Below the pieces are notes generated by a model, which saw only the letters and a program-made list of their open reading frames with translations, was not told where the DNA came from and did not search any database. Shown here in pieces: positions 27,078 to 35,645 of a stretch of DNA of 64,000 nt (position 1 is its first letter; every line of letters starts with the position of its first letter). This DNA comes from VGJW01 sp035286125 (GTDB lineage Bacteria; Cyanobacteriota; Sericytochromatia; S15B-MN24; VGJW01), in assembly GCA_035286125.1 (NCBI GenBank), contig JAYKIS010000001.1:1-64000 (forward strand), in the 5' to 3' direction. Made by a program: the position numbers and the translations under genes.

Positions 27078-28217
27078 TCAGGTGACGGACGGGCGGGTGA
27101 TGTGTCCCGGCGCGACCTGGCAGATATCCGCCCGGGCACGCCACGCGCCGTGCAGATCAGACAGGTGCGTGCCGGTCACAAAGGTCTGGACACCATCGCC
27201 AATGGCCTCGAGCAACGCTTCCTGACGGGACGGATCCAGCTCGGCCAGCACATCGTCCAGCAGCAGCAGAGGTGGTTCGCCGACGGCCTCGCGCAGCATG
27301 TCGCGTTCGGCCAATTTCAGGGCAAGCACGATCGACCGACGCTGACCGGTCGATGCAAACCCGGCAGCATCACGGCCATCAAGCCTCGCCAGCCAATCAT
27401 CACGGTGCGGTCCGACCGTTGCGTGTCCGCGCGCCAGATCCTGGGCGCGCGATCTCCCCAACGCCTCGAGCACCGAGGCGACGAACTCGGGACCTTCGAT
27501 GGGCACCGATTCATCGCCGCCCGGAATACCCGGCTTGTAGCCGATACCCAGGGCCTCGCTACCGCCCGAGAGCACCTCGAGCCAGCGTGCGGCCCTCGGC
27601 GCCAGACTCCGGACCAGTGCCGCCCGCCTGCGGGAAACCGCGGCTGCCGCAACAGCAAAGGGTTCATCCCAAGCCTCCAGTTGGGAGGCCGTCGCCGCAC
27701 CGGCGAGGATACGACGAATCAAGGCGTTGCGTTGCACGAGCAGTCGCGACCAACGGGCTTCCTCGTCGTGAAAGAGGGGCGCCATCTGGCGAATGATGCG
27801 GTCGAGCATCTGGCGGCGACCCTGCGGCGATCCCTGGACCAGATCAAGATCGGTCCTGCTGAACAGAACCACCGTCACCTTGCCCAGCCAATCCACCATC
27901 CGCCTGCAGGGCACGCCATCGATCTGGGCAGCCCGGCGCCCTTGCGTCCGGAAACACAAGTCGGCCCTCAGCGGATAGCCACCTCGCCGCAGGCTCGAGC
28001 GGATGATGGCATCCTTGGCACCGAACCGGACCACTTCCGCGTCCCTGCGTGCAAAGGGAGGCTGCGCCGTGGCCAAGGTCGCAACAGCCTCGAGCAGGTT
28101 GGTCTTCCCCTGGGCATTACCACCCAGCAAGATGACCCGCTCCGACGCGAACGTGGCGTCAAGCCGTTCGTGGTTGCGCCAATCCGTCAGTTCGAGCCGC
28201 TCGAGGAACAGCTTCAG
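27078..28217 (-). CDS. recF: RecF recombination/gap-repair ATPase
   Basis: 379 residues when started at CTG 28217. This start restores the canonical N-terminal fold (MKLFLERLELTDWRNHERLD) and the Walker A GGNAQGKTN at residues 32-40. A start at the first conventional codon, TTG 28130, would remove the first beta-strands and begin just 2 residues before the P-loop. The CTG overlaps the dnaN stop as CTGA. Other RecF motifs: GSPQGRRQMLDR, TVGPHRDD, the signature STGQRRS, and the Walker B LLLLDDVLAELD. RecF helps load RecA at gaps. Placement after dnaN is classical. Confidence 0.88.
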   Translation of the reverse strand: MKLFLERLELTDWRNHERLDATFASERVILLGGNAQGKTNLLEAVATLATAQPPFARRDAEVVRFGAKDAIIRSSLRRGGYPLRADLCFRTQGRRAAQIDGVPCRRMVDWLGKVTVVLFSRTDLDLVQGSPQGRRQMLDRIIRQMAPLFHDEEARWSRLLVQRNALIRRILAGAATASQLEAWDEPFAVAAAAVSRRRAALVRSLAPRAARWLEVLSGGSEALGIGYKPGIPGGDESVPIEGPEFVASVLEALGRSRAQDLARGHATVGPHRDDWLARLDGRDAAGFASTGQRRSIVLALKLAERDMLREAVGEPPLLLLDDVLAELDPSRQEALLEAIGDGVQTFVTGTHLSDLHGAWRARADICQVAPGHITRPSVT

Positions 28218-29332
28218 CTCCGGATGGGCATCACGAGGGAAGTCAGGCGATCGTCGGCGCCCTGGAACATCGTGGCTTCAACAGGCCCGTTGGACTTGAT
28301 GACCACGGTCTCGCCCTCGACCCGTTCAAGGGCCTGCTGGAGATACTGGGCATTGAAGACGATGTCCTGGGTGTCACCACGCAGTTCGGCGTCGACGCGC
28401 TCCTCGGCCTCGCCGCTTTCGGCATTGCGGGCCTGCAGGACGAGCGCCCCGTCGCCAAAGGTCACGCGAAGGGCACGGCCATCGCGCTCGGAAGCCATCG
28501 TGCCCGTCCGGTCGACAGCCTTGAGGAGGGACAGGCGGTCGACCATCGTCTCGTTCCGGAACTGGGCCGGGATGACCTGACGGTAATTGGGGTACTGGCC
28601 CGAGATCCGCCGGGTCGTCAGCTTGCGGTTGCCGCTCGTGAAGACCATCTGGGTTCCGCCGACCAGGCCGTCGTCACTGCGCGCCGCCTCAGCAAGCAGC
28701 ACATCGCCCTCGTCCTGGCCCAGCAGGCGCTCGAGCTCGCTCATCGACTTGGCGGGGATCGTCGCCGAGAAAACCTGCGGACCGACACCGCCGTAACGCC
28801 ACGCCGCAAGGCGGTAGCCATCGGTGGCGACCAGCTCGAGCACGCCGTCTGCCATGGCGATGTGCACGCCCGAGACCACCGACATGTCGTCGCGGTTGGC
28901 GGCGGCATAAACGGTGTTGTGAATCCCCTGCCGCAGGACCGAGGCCGGCAGCCGGACCTCCTGGGCCACATCAGGCTGGGGAAGGCTGGGGAACTGATCC
29001 GCAGGCTCGGTTGCAAGCGTGAACTTGGCCCGTTGGCAAGTGACGAGGATGTTGCGGTCCGAGACGGACAACGTGACCTCGGCATTGGGCAGCTTGCCCA
29101 CGATGTCGGCGAGGTTGCGTGCCGGGACGGTGATGCTTCCGCCCGTCGCGATGTCGGCCGGCATGTGGGTCTCGATGCCAAGGTTCAGGTCCGTGCCCGA
29201 GAGCCTGAGGCCCTGGCCTTCGGAAGCAAGGAGCACGTTGGCGAGGATCGGCATCGGGCCGCGGGCACTGATGGCCCTCTGGACGGACGAAAGGGCGCGG
29301 GCCAACTCGTCTTTCTGACAGGTGAAGCGCAT
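28214..29332 (-). CDS. dnaN: DNA polymerase III beta subunit (sliding clamp)
   Basis: 372 residues, normal length. Three clamp repeats: the opening MRFTCQKDELARALSSVQRAIS, SGTDLNLGIETHMPA, DGYRLAAWRY, and the C-terminal TSLVMPIR typical of the family. It rings DNA and tethers polymerase. It lies downstream of the origin region and upstream of recF, overlapping the recF start by 4 bases. Confidence 0.97.
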   Translation of the reverse strand: MRFTCQKDELARALSSVQRAISARGPMPILANVLLASEGQGLRLSGTDLNLGIETHMPADIATGGSITVPARNLADIVGKLPNAEVTLSVSDRNILVTCQRAKFTLATEPADQFPSLPQPDVAQEVRLPASVLRQGIHNTVYAAANRDDMSVVSGVHIAMADGVLELVATDGYRLAAWRYGGVGPQVFSATIPAKSMSELERLLGQDEGDVLLAEAARSDDGLVGGTQMVFTSGNRKLTTRRISGQYPNYRQVIPAQFRNETMVDRLSLLKAVDRTGTMASERDGRALRVTFGDGALVLQARNAESGEAEERVDAELRGDTQDIVFNAQYLQQALERVEGETVVIKSNGPVEATMFQGADDRLTSLVMPIRS

Positions 29333-29432
29333 CTCGGATCTCCCATCCGTCTCCAGGGTCGGGCCATTGTACCAGTCCTCTCCCGATGAAATCCCTTGGC
29401 CATGACGACCCGGACTGAACCTTGGATCTTGA

Positions 29433-29451
29433 ATATTTAATTAATAAATAT
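29433..29451. other. AT-only near-palindrome, candidate DNA unwinding element
   Basis: ATATTTA and TAAATAT flank a 5-base A/T centre, in a chromosome where such runs are otherwise absent. It lies about 100 bases upstream of the dnaN start and might also hold a dnaN promoter. Confidence 0.5.
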
Positions 29452-29911
29452 CGTCGTAGTAGGTGGAGTGAATTGGAGGGAGAACACCTTCCGGGCCTTG
29501 CGTGGACTGACTTTTCGGGGAGGGGACAAGGGAGGGGCGACAGGGCTGGTTGTGCACCATCGGCATCTTCCACCGTCGCGTCCGCTCCCGATTGACTCCG
29601 TCTTCCCCTCCGAATGGCCCGGGAATTCCCCGCAAATTCACTCCGACCGGTGATGCGCGACCGATTCCTGGCCCACCAAGCATGTCGAGACTTTTCAACC
29701 AGATGGTGGAAAGTCGGCGGAAAAGGCGTCGTTGCTTGTGATCCGAGTCACGAACACAGACAACGGATTGTTTCGTGAAACACGGAATTCACTCCTGCTT
29801 CCCCTCCCGGGGCGCTTTTATCCCGCAAGATTGTTGATACGGAGTGGTGAGGAGACAACTTGTTACATCCTGGAAATCCCCCAACTGCACCCATTGTTAT
29901 CCCCTCCTTGA

Positions 29912-29930
29912 AAAGCACCGGGGGTGCTTT
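29912..29930 (-). terminator. Hairpin, possible dnaA transcript terminator
   Basis: AAAGCACC and GGTGCTTT pair perfectly across a GGG loop. On the reverse strand the stem runs into a TTTTC tract, as in an intrinsic terminator, 230 bases past the dnaA stop. Confidence 0.5.
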
Positions 29931-29957
29931 CCGTGTCAGGTGCCTTCTCGGGGATCG

Positions 29958-29981
29958 GTGGAAAACCTGCGGGTTTTCCAC
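29958..29981. repeat. Perfect 10-bp inverted repeat built from two DnaA-box-like sites
   Basis: GTGGAAAACC (29958-29967) and GGTTTTCCAC (29972-29981) are separated by 4 bases. Each arm contains the core of a TTTTCCAC box in opposite orientation, so it may be a paired DnaA site rather than only a hairpin. Confidence 0.55.
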
Positions 29982-30161
29982 ATGGCCGTGCAAGGGCTGT
30001 TCCTGACGCCTGATGGGGTTCGAAAGCCTTGAAAGCCAATCCCTGAGCGGCTTCGAGCGGGCTTGTCAAAAGTGTGTTCAAGGGCTGTGGACGTTCATGG
30101 TCCACTTATCCACTCCGGCGTGAAACTTTTCCACCGCCGTTGGCAGGACGCCCCGAAGGTG

Positions 30162-31481
30162 CTAGTTAAGGCCCGAAGCCACGCGACCGCGCAGATACAT
30201 GATCTGCGCCGCAAGCTGGGGATCTTCCTCGAGCAGCGTCTTGATGGTCTTGACCCCATGCATGATCGAGGTGTGGTCGCGACGGAAGAAGCGACCGATC
30301 AGGTGGAAGCTTGATCCCGTCATGTCGCGGCACAGGTAGCAGGCGATGAACCGGGGCCGGGTGATGTCCTGGCTTCGACGCTCGGAGATCAACTCCTCGA
30401 CGGTCACGTCATAGGTCTTGGCGACGATGGCCGTGATGCGCTCGATGGTGATGGGCTGGATGTGATTGGTGCCAAGCGCCTTGTGGGCCAGTTCGAGGGT
30501 GGGCGAGACCCGGTCCATCTCGGAGTACGCAATCACTCTCATGAAGGCACCTTCGAGGGCGCGAACGCTGTCATGGAACGTGCCGGCGACAAAGTCCAGC
30601 ACATCCTCGGGCACGACGTGGCCACCCTCGTCCGCCTTCTTGCGAAGGATGGCGATGCGGGTATCGAGGTCGGGCGCCTGGATATCGGTCAAAAGGCCGG
30701 ATTCGAAGCGGCTGCGCAAGCGGTCTTCGATTTCGGGCAACTGCTTGGGTGGTTTGTCCGAGGTGATCACGATCTGCTTGTTGGCCATGTGCAGTTCGTT
30801 GAACGTATGGAAGAACTCTTCTTGCGTGGCCTGCGTGCGCTCGATGAACTGGATGTCGTCGATCAGCAGCACATCCGTCTCGCGGTAGCGCCGGCGCAAC
30901 TCGCGCATCCGATCTTCGCGGATGCCGTCGATGACCTCGTTCGTGAACGTCTCGCTCTTGACGTAACAGACCTTGGCCCTAGGGTTGGCTGCGAGGACGC
31001 GTTGGCCGATGGCATGCATCAGGTGGGTCTTGCCCATCCCCGTGCTTCCGTAGATGAACAAGGGATTGTAGGCCATGCCGGGCTTGTCGGAGACGGCAAG
31101 GGCCGCGGCATGTGCGAAGCGGTTGTGGGCCCCGATGACGAAGCTGTCGAAGGTGAAACGCGGGCTCAGGCCCACGACGCCAGGTTGTGGCTGGAGCACC
31201 TGCACGTTGGGTACCGCAGCCTGCGGTGCCGATGAAGGCACGCTGTTGACGCGGAATCGGACCTGGTAGCGCACGCCGTCGGAGGCCTCGTAGATGGACT
31301 CTTCAATGATGGGTCGGTCAGTCGATTGCTTGTCCGCGGAGTAGAAACCCGGGACTTCCAGCGTGAACTGGTCATCAACAACATCGACGCCCTTGCAGAA
31401 CTGAAACGTGGAGTTGTAGCGCCCCGGCATCCTCATCTGGAGGAGCGGCAGCGTCTTGGTCCAGAGCTCGTCAGCCTGCAT
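30162..31481 (-). CDS. dnaA: Chromosomal replication initiator protein
   Basis: 439 residues. The short domain I (LWTKTLPLLQMRMPGRYN) is divergent, with few recognisable DnaA-N residues. The AAA+ domain has Walker A GSTGMGKT (145-152), Walker B VLLIDDIQFI and the sensor region RLRSRFESGL. Domain IV carries the DNA-binding signature as RRDHTSIMHGV, where the usual form is GGRDHTT. ATG 31481 was chosen over an upstream in-frame start because the intervening sequence is low-complexity and not DnaA-like. It is divergent from rpmH. Confidence 0.95.
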   Translation of the reverse strand: MQADELWTKTLPLLQMRMPGRYNSTFQFCKGVDVVDDQFTLEVPGFYSADKQSTDRPIIEESIYEASDGVRYQVRFRVNSVPSSAPQAAVPNVQVLQPQPGVVGLSPRFTFDSFVIGAHNRFAHAAALAVSDKPGMAYNPLFIYGSTGMGKTHLMHAIGQRVLAANPRAKVCYVKSETFTNEVIDGIREDRMRELRRRYRETDVLLIDDIQFIERTQATQEEFFHTFNELHMANKQIVITSDKPPKQLPEIEDRLRSRFESGLLTDIQAPDLDTRIAILRKKADEGGHVVPEDVLDFVAGTFHDSVRALEGAFMRVIAYSEMDRVSPTLELAHKALGTNHIQPITIERITAIVAKTYDVTVEELISERRSQDITRPRFIACYLCRDMTGSSFHLIGRFFRRDHTSIMHGVKTIKTLLEEDPQLAAQIMYLRGRVASGLN

Positions 31482-31828
31482 GGGGTCGGGGTGGTCGTGG
31501 GGATCGGAAAGGGGGGAACCGGGAGGCTGTCGGCGTCCGCAAAGGCTCGGAGATCCGGTCCGTCCTTGTCCGGGCCGTTCTCCGGCGGGTGAAGCCGATG
31601 GTAACTCCGCTTCGGAGAGCCTGCCAGATCCCTTGAGGCCAGCGAGGGTGCCCGACATGCCCCATGATCGGCCAAGCACGCGAAGCCCGGGTCATTTCAA
31701 GGAATCTGCGGAAGGCCGGAGAAGCCTGTTCGGGCCTTGTCCGTATCCCGTCAGCGTGCTACTGTCATCCTGATTGTGCTTGGGCCACGTTAACCTACGG
31801 CTCATTTTCTCCCTGAAGGAATCTCGAC
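31482..31828. other. dnaA-rpmH divergent intergenic region
   Basis: 347 bases. It contains the rpmH promoter candidate near 31737-31765 and a small hairpin CTCCG-CTT-CGGAG (about 31615-31627). I saw no perfect DnaA box here, which favours the dnaA-dnaN gap as the origin. Confidence 0.5.
31737..31765 (+). promoter_or_regulatory. Candidate promoter for rpmH operon
   Basis: TTGTCC (31737-31742), a 17-base spacer and TACTGT (31760-31765), about 64 bases before the rpmH ATG. Fair match to a vegetative sigma promoter. Confidence 0.45.
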
Positions 31829-31972
31829 ATGCTCGCTCTTACGTTCCAGCATGGTGGCAAGAAGCGGAAGCGCGCCCGTACCCACGGCTTTCTGGTGCGC
31901 ATGAGCACCAAGAACGGCCGTCGGGTCATCAAGGCCCGCCGGGCCAAGGGCCGTCAGCGCCTCGCAGGCTAG
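31829..31972 (+). CDS. rpmH: 50S ribosomal protein L34
   Basis: 47 residues, highly basic, with the L34 core KKRKRARTHGFLVRM and GRRVIKARRAKGRQRL. The N terminus (MLALTFQHGG) departs from the usual MKRTYQPxxR form. AAGGA lies 8 bases before the ATG. Its TAG overlaps the rnpA GTG by one base (TAGTG). It sits between dnaA and rnpA as in most bacteria. Confidence 0.95.
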   Translation: MLALTFQHGGKKRKRARTHGFLVRMSTKNGRRVIKARRAKGRQRLAG

Positions 31973-32358
31973 TGCTGCCGCGGACCCTGCGGCTCAGGGG
32001 CGGGCGCGACTTCGAGGCGGTCTATGCCTCGGGCAGGCGGTCGTCCCTTGCGCTTTTGGGTTGTCACGTCTTGCACGACCCCGACTCGGAAGGTCGACCG
32101 TCCCGCTTCGGGTTCGTCACCAGTCGCAAGGTGGGCAAGGCTCACGTTCGCAACCTGGTGCGTCGTCGCATGCGGGCGGTCGTGGCCTCGATGCAGGCGG
32201 ACCTGGCTCCCGGGGCGCGTGTGGTGCTTGTGGCACGGCCGGCTGCAGCCACGGCGACACAAGCCGAACTGGCCGTCGTCATCGGCAAGCTCCTGGTGCG
32301 CACGGGCCTGCTTCCGTCGACGCCGGGGGACCCTCCCGGTAACATGACTCTTGCGTGA
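31972..32358 (+). CDS. rnpA: Ribonuclease P protein component
   Basis: 128 residues. The RNA-binding signature VRNLVRRRMRAVV and the N-terminal LRGGRDFEAVYASGRR fit RnpA, which aids tRNA 5' maturation. Start GTG 31972 is set by the one-base overlap with rpmH and gives normal length. Its stop overlaps the yidD start (GTGA). Confidence 0.93.
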   Translation: MLPRTLRLRGGRDFEAVYASGRRSSLALLGCHVLHDPDSEGRPSRFGFVTSRKVGKAHVRNLVRRRMRAVVASMQADLAPGARVVLVARPAAATATQAELAVVIGKLLVRTGLLPSTPGDPPGNMTLA

Positions 32359-32582
32359 ATCCCGAACGTTGGGTCCTGCGGGTCGTCCTGGTTCTGCTCA
32401 GGGGCTACAAGCTTCTGATCTCCCCTTGGCTTCCCCCGGCCTGCCGCTTCTGGCCAACGTGTTCCGAGTATGCTCATGAAGCCGTGGTCCGCCATGGTGT
32501 CCGCAAGGGTGTCTGGCTCGGGGTGAAGCGACTCGCGCGCTGTCATCCCTGGGGGCCCCACGGCCCCGATCCCGTTCCTTGA
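32355..32582 (+). CDS. yidD: Membrane protein insertion efficiency factor YidD
   Basis: 75 residues. Diagnostic motif WPTCSEYAHEAVVRHG with PACRF before and ARCHPWGPHGPDPVP after, as in YidD/DUF37. It assists YidC-dependent insertion. Start GTG 32355 overlaps the rnpA TGA; yidC begins 24 bases downstream. Confidence 0.95.
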   Translation: MNPERWVLRVVLVLLRGYKLLISPWLPPACRFWPTCSEYAHEAVVRHGVRKGVWLGVKRLARCHPWGPHGPDPVP

Positions 32583-32606
32583 TTTCCTCTTTCAGGTCAC
32601 AGAACC

Positions 32607-33428
32607 ATGAATCCCATCGATGCGCTGATCCAGAGCGTGATGATACCCATCATCAGGTTCTTCCATGGCTCGCTGCCGTGGCATAACTATGGCCTTGCCA
32701 TCGTCTGCCTGACGGTCCTGGTCAAGACCCTGCTTTTCCCGCTCAATGTCAAGCAGTTCTCGAGCATGCGGATCATGCAGCGTCTGCAGCCGAAGCTTCG
32801 CGAGCTCCAGGAGGCACACAAGGACGATCCTGCGGCGATGCAGGCCAAGATGATGGAGTTGTACAAGGAGCACAACACCACGCCCCTTTCGGGTTGCATG
32901 CCCGTCCTGTTCCAGTTGCCCGTCCTGTTCGCCCTCTATGGCTCCTTGAACGACAAGAACCTGATCGCCAGCATCAAGGCGGCGGCGGATTCGGAGAGCA
33001 GCTTCCTGTTCATCCGCGACCTGCTGGCCGTCGGCATCAAGACCGGGTCGACCCTGCATTGGGACAACATCGCGCTCATCGCTATCTTCGCGTTTACCAG
33101 CTGGATGACGCAGAAGATGATGATGACGAACCCCAACGATCCCTTCCAGCGGCAGATGCTGTTCATGTCGCCGCTGATGGCACCGCTCTTCGGCTATCTG
33201 ATGCCGTCGGGCGTCCTCCTCTACATCGTCGTGTCGGGCTTGGTCACCATCGTCCAGTACACGTATCTGCTCAGGCGCTTTCCGCCTGACCCGTCCCTGG
33301 CGACCCAGACGACCTTCGGTCCCGGCTTCGGCATGCCCAAGCCCGGCGCTCCGGGCGTCGTGGACGTCAAGGCCGAGCCCGCACCCGGTCCCAATCGTGC
33401 CCAGCGTCGTCACGGAGGTGCTTCATGA
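32607..33428 (+). CDS. yidC: Membrane protein insertase YidC/Oxa1
   Basis: 273 residues, the short Oxa1/SpoIIIJ-like form without the large periplasmic domain of Proteobacteria. Membrane segments lie at about 25-45 (LAIVCLTVLVKTLLFPLNV), then PLSGCMPVLFQLPVLFALY, then AIFAFTSWM, and LLYIVVSGLVTIVQY. A conserved Arg/Lys-rich cytoplasmic loop follows the first segment. The C-terminal tail is Pro-rich and ends basic (NRAQRR). No lipobox is visible. ATGA overlap with khpB follows. Confidence 0.95.
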   Translation: MNPIDALIQSVMIPIIRFFHGSLPWHNYGLAIVCLTVLVKTLLFPLNVKQFSSMRIMQRLQPKLRELQEAHKDDPAAMQAKMMELYKEHNTTPLSGCMPVLFQLPVLFALYGSLNDKNLIASIKAAADSESSFLFIRDLLAVGIKTGSTLHWDNIALIAIFAFTSWMTQKMMMTNPNDPFQRQMLFMSPLMAPLFGYLMPSGVLLYIVVSGLVTIVQYTYLLRRFPPDPSLATQTTFGPGFGMPKPGAPGVVDVKAEPAPGPNRAQRRHGGAS

Positions 33429-34021
33429 CCGCATCCACCATCCCAGCTCCCTTGGCCCAGGCCCGGGATTGGCTGGTCCAGACCCTTCGGGCGATGGGCT
33501 TCGACCTTGCGGTGACGGCCTCCGTGACCGAGGAAGGGCCGCTCCTTCACATCGTCGACCATTCTGATTCCGCCATGTTGATCGGGGCTCGGGGCCAGAC
33601 TCTGGATGCCTTCCAGGTCTTGGCGAACACGATGTTTCCCACTGAGGACGGCGAGCGTATTCGCGTCGATTGTGGCGACTATCGCGCCCGCCAGCAGGCA
33701 AGGCTTGCCGAGCAGGTCGCGAACGCTGCGGCAGAGGCACTCGAGCGCCAGGAAGGCGTCTGCCTGCCGCCGATGCACGCGGCGGACCGCAAGAAGGTCC
33801 ACGACCTTGCCAAGGAGCATGCGGGCGTCGGCACGCTGTCCGTCGGCGAGGAGCCGGCACGTGCCGTCGTGATCAGCCCCCTCGATGCAGATGGCAAGCC
33901 CATGCCCTACGACGGTCCGCTGCCCCAGCTGCCCCAGCGTGGGCGGGGTGGTCGCGGACCCGGCGGTCGTGATCGTGATCGCGATCGCGGCCGTCGTGGC
34001 GGGGGGCGCGATCGCGGCTGA
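33425..34021 (+). CDS. khpB: Jag/KhpB RNA-binding protein with RG-rich tail
   Basis: 198 residues. A KH-like domain (SAMLIGARGQTLDAFQVLAN, with the GxRG loop) is followed by an R3H domain (PPMHAADRKKVHDLAKEH). The usual N-terminal Jag domain is shortened. The last 28 residues are a Gly/Arg/Asp-repeat tail (RGRGGRG...RDRDRDRGRR), like RGG boxes that bind RNA. Possible KhpA partner is not in view. It lies between yidC and mnmE, as usual. Confidence 0.93.
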   Translation: MTASTIPAPLAQARDWLVQTLRAMGFDLAVTASVTEEGPLLHIVDHSDSAMLIGARGQTLDAFQVLANTMFPTEDGERIRVDCGDYRARQQARLAEQVANAAAEALERQEGVCLPPMHAADRKKVHDLAKEHAGVGTLSVGEEPARAVVISPLDADGKPMPYDGPLPQLPQRGRGGRGPGGRDRDRDRGRRGGGRDRG

Positions 34022-34030
34022 CGCTGCCCC

Positions 34031-35377
34031 ATGGCGGAGACCATCGCGGCACGTGTGACGCCTCCCGGACAGGGTGGGGTCGGCATCGTTCGGGTCTCCG
34101 GTCCTGAGGCCTGGTCGGTCGCCCGTAAGGTTTTCCGGCCCCGTGGCGAGGGACTGGACCGGACGCGTCGCGGCATGGCCCTCGGGGCCCTGGTTTCGCC
34201 ACGGGATGGCGCCCTGATCGACGAGGTGCTGGCGCTGTGGTTTCCTGCACCGCGCAGCTACACGACGGAGGATGTCCTCGAGATCCAGGGGCATGGCGGC
34301 GTGATGGTGCAGGGGCGCGTGCTCGAGGCGGTCCTTGCGGCCGGGGCAGTCCCGGCCAGTCCCGGTGCCTTCACGCGGCGGGCATTCCTGGGGGGGCGCC
34401 TCGACCTGATGCAGGCCGAAGCGGTCCATGACCTCATCACGGCACCGGGGGATCGCGCTCTTGAAGCGGCACTCCGTCAGATGGACGGGGCACTCTCCCG
34501 GATGGTGGCCGCGGCACGCGAGGTTGTCATGCAGGCGGTGGCTGCTCTGGAGGGCAGCCTTGACTTTCCGGACGAGGTCCCGGATGCCGGTCGGCTCGAG
34601 GGCTTGCTCGCGACCATCCGGAGAGATCTGGCCGGTCTTGCCGGCACCGCAGGGGCCGGCCTTCGTGCGCGGGAGGGGTTGGACATCGTCCTCCTGGGCC
34701 GCCCGAACGCGGGCAAGTCGTCGCTGCTCAACGCCCTGCTCGGCGAGGAACGGGTTCTGGTCGACGACCGGCCCGGGACCACGCGGGATCGCATCGATGC
34801 CTTGTTGAGCGTGGGTGGCTATCCCGTCCGCCTCATCGACACGGCGGGTCTGCGCGAGGCGACGGAGGCACTCGAGGCCCGGGGCATCGCCATGGCACGC
34901 GACGTGGCACTTCGAGCTCCCATGCGCCTGTGGCTGGCCGGCGTAGATGAGATGGCTCCTTGGCCGTGGGAAGAGCCCGACGCTCCGGCCTTCGCGTCTG
35001 GTCTCGACCTCGTGATTCGGACCAAGGCGGATATCCTGCCCGAAGGCGCCGTTCATGCCGGCCCCGGTGACGTCCTGATTTCGGCGCGGACGGGCGAGGG
35101 CCTGGATGACCTGCGTCGTGCCATCGTCGCGCGGATCGAACCGCAGGAGGAACGGCTGGGTCACGGCGTACTGGTGGACGCCCGTCACCGTGCGGTCCTC
35201 GAGCGGGCGATGGACTGCCTCGACGAGGCACTGGGCCTCGTTGCCGAGGGCTGGCCCGTCGACCTGGTGCTGCTGCCGATGAAGCGCGCGGCCCTGGAAC
35301 TCGGGACGCTTACGGGAGCCGAGTTCAACGAGGACCTGCTCGATCAGGTTTTCGGAAAGTTCTGCATCGGCAAGTAG
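34031..35377 (+). CDS. mnmE: tRNA-U34 modification GTPase MnmE
   Basis: 448 residues. N-terminal folate-binding domain (ETIAARVTPPGQGGVGIVRVSG), helical domain, and inserted GTPase domain with G1 GRPNAGKSS (223-231), GTTRD, and DTAGLREA. The C terminus is the diagnostic FCIGK. With MnmG it modifies wobble uridine. Last gene of the rpmH train; it ends near an AACCGT-N6-ACGGTT repeat at 35394-35411. Confidence 0.97.
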   Translation: MAETIAARVTPPGQGGVGIVRVSGPEAWSVARKVFRPRGEGLDRTRRGMALGALVSPRDGALIDEVLALWFPAPRSYTTEDVLEIQGHGGVMVQGRVLEAVLAAGAVPASPGAFTRRAFLGGRLDLMQAEAVHDLITAPGDRALEAALRQMDGALSRMVAAAREVVMQAVAALEGSLDFPDEVPDAGRLEGLLATIRRDLAGLAGTAGAGLRAREGLDIVLLGRPNAGKSSLLNALLGEERVLVDDRPGTTRDRIDALLSVGGYPVRLIDTAGLREATEALEARGIAMARDVALRAPMRLWLAGVDEMAPWPWEEPDAPAFASGLDLVIRTKADILPEGAVHAGPGDVLISARTGEGLDDLRRAIVARIEPQEERLGHGVLVDARHRAVLERAMDCLDEALGLVAEGWPVDLVLLPMKRAALELGTLTGAEFNEDLLDQVFGKFCIGK

Positions 35378-35532
35378 AAGGTGCAAGCGTCACAACCGTT
35401 GCGATACGGTTAATTCGTCGTGACCCAAGCCACAACGGAGCACCCGCTGTGGAGGTATCCTCCGAAAGTCATCCCCCGGATGGCATGTCCTGACAATTGA
35501 CGTTCCGCCTTAGGGTTTCGGGCAAGCGGTCC

Positions 35533-35555
35533 TTCACGAAACGCAAGTTCGTGAA
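35533..35555. promoter_or_regulatory. Perfect inverted repeat upstream of the sigma factor gene
   Basis: TTCACGAA (35533-35540) and TTCGTGAA (35548-35555) separated by 7 bases, about 90 bases before the sigma factor start. The size and spacing fit a repressor operator; no clear -10/-35 pair was found beside it. Confidence 0.4.
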
Positions 35556-35645
35556 CCGTGCCTGACGCACACCGCTCCTGCTAGGATCGGCTTTGGTGGG
35601 CTGGCTGGGGCTGGGTCTCGAAGGCCCGGACTGCGGAGGTTCGGC

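Larger units (their letters stand above)
29333..30161. other. Putative chromosomal origin (oriC) between dnaA and dnaN
   Basis: 829 bases without a credible gene, between dnaA and dnaN. DnaA-box-like sites: TTATCCACT (30106-30114), TTTTCCACC (30127-30135), TTTTCCACA (29974-29982), and on the reverse strand TTTTCCACC (29957-29965) and CTTTCCACC (29705-29713). The TTTTCCACA form is the one described for cyanobacterial DnaA. An AT-only stretch near 29433-29451, next to dnaN, could be the unwinding element. The origin call rests on this and on gene order; a GC-skew plot was not possible. Confidence 0.65.

Noticed and set aside
25992..28580. 862-residue open frame on the + strand opposite guaA, the phosphoribosyltransferase and recF
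   Set aside because: It crosses three well-supported genes, has low-complexity Arg/His/Gln composition and no known domain; a result of high GC.
31482..31828. dnaA-rpmH gap as the origin
   Set aside because: No perfect DnaA box was found; the boxes and AT patch are in the dnaA-dnaN gap.
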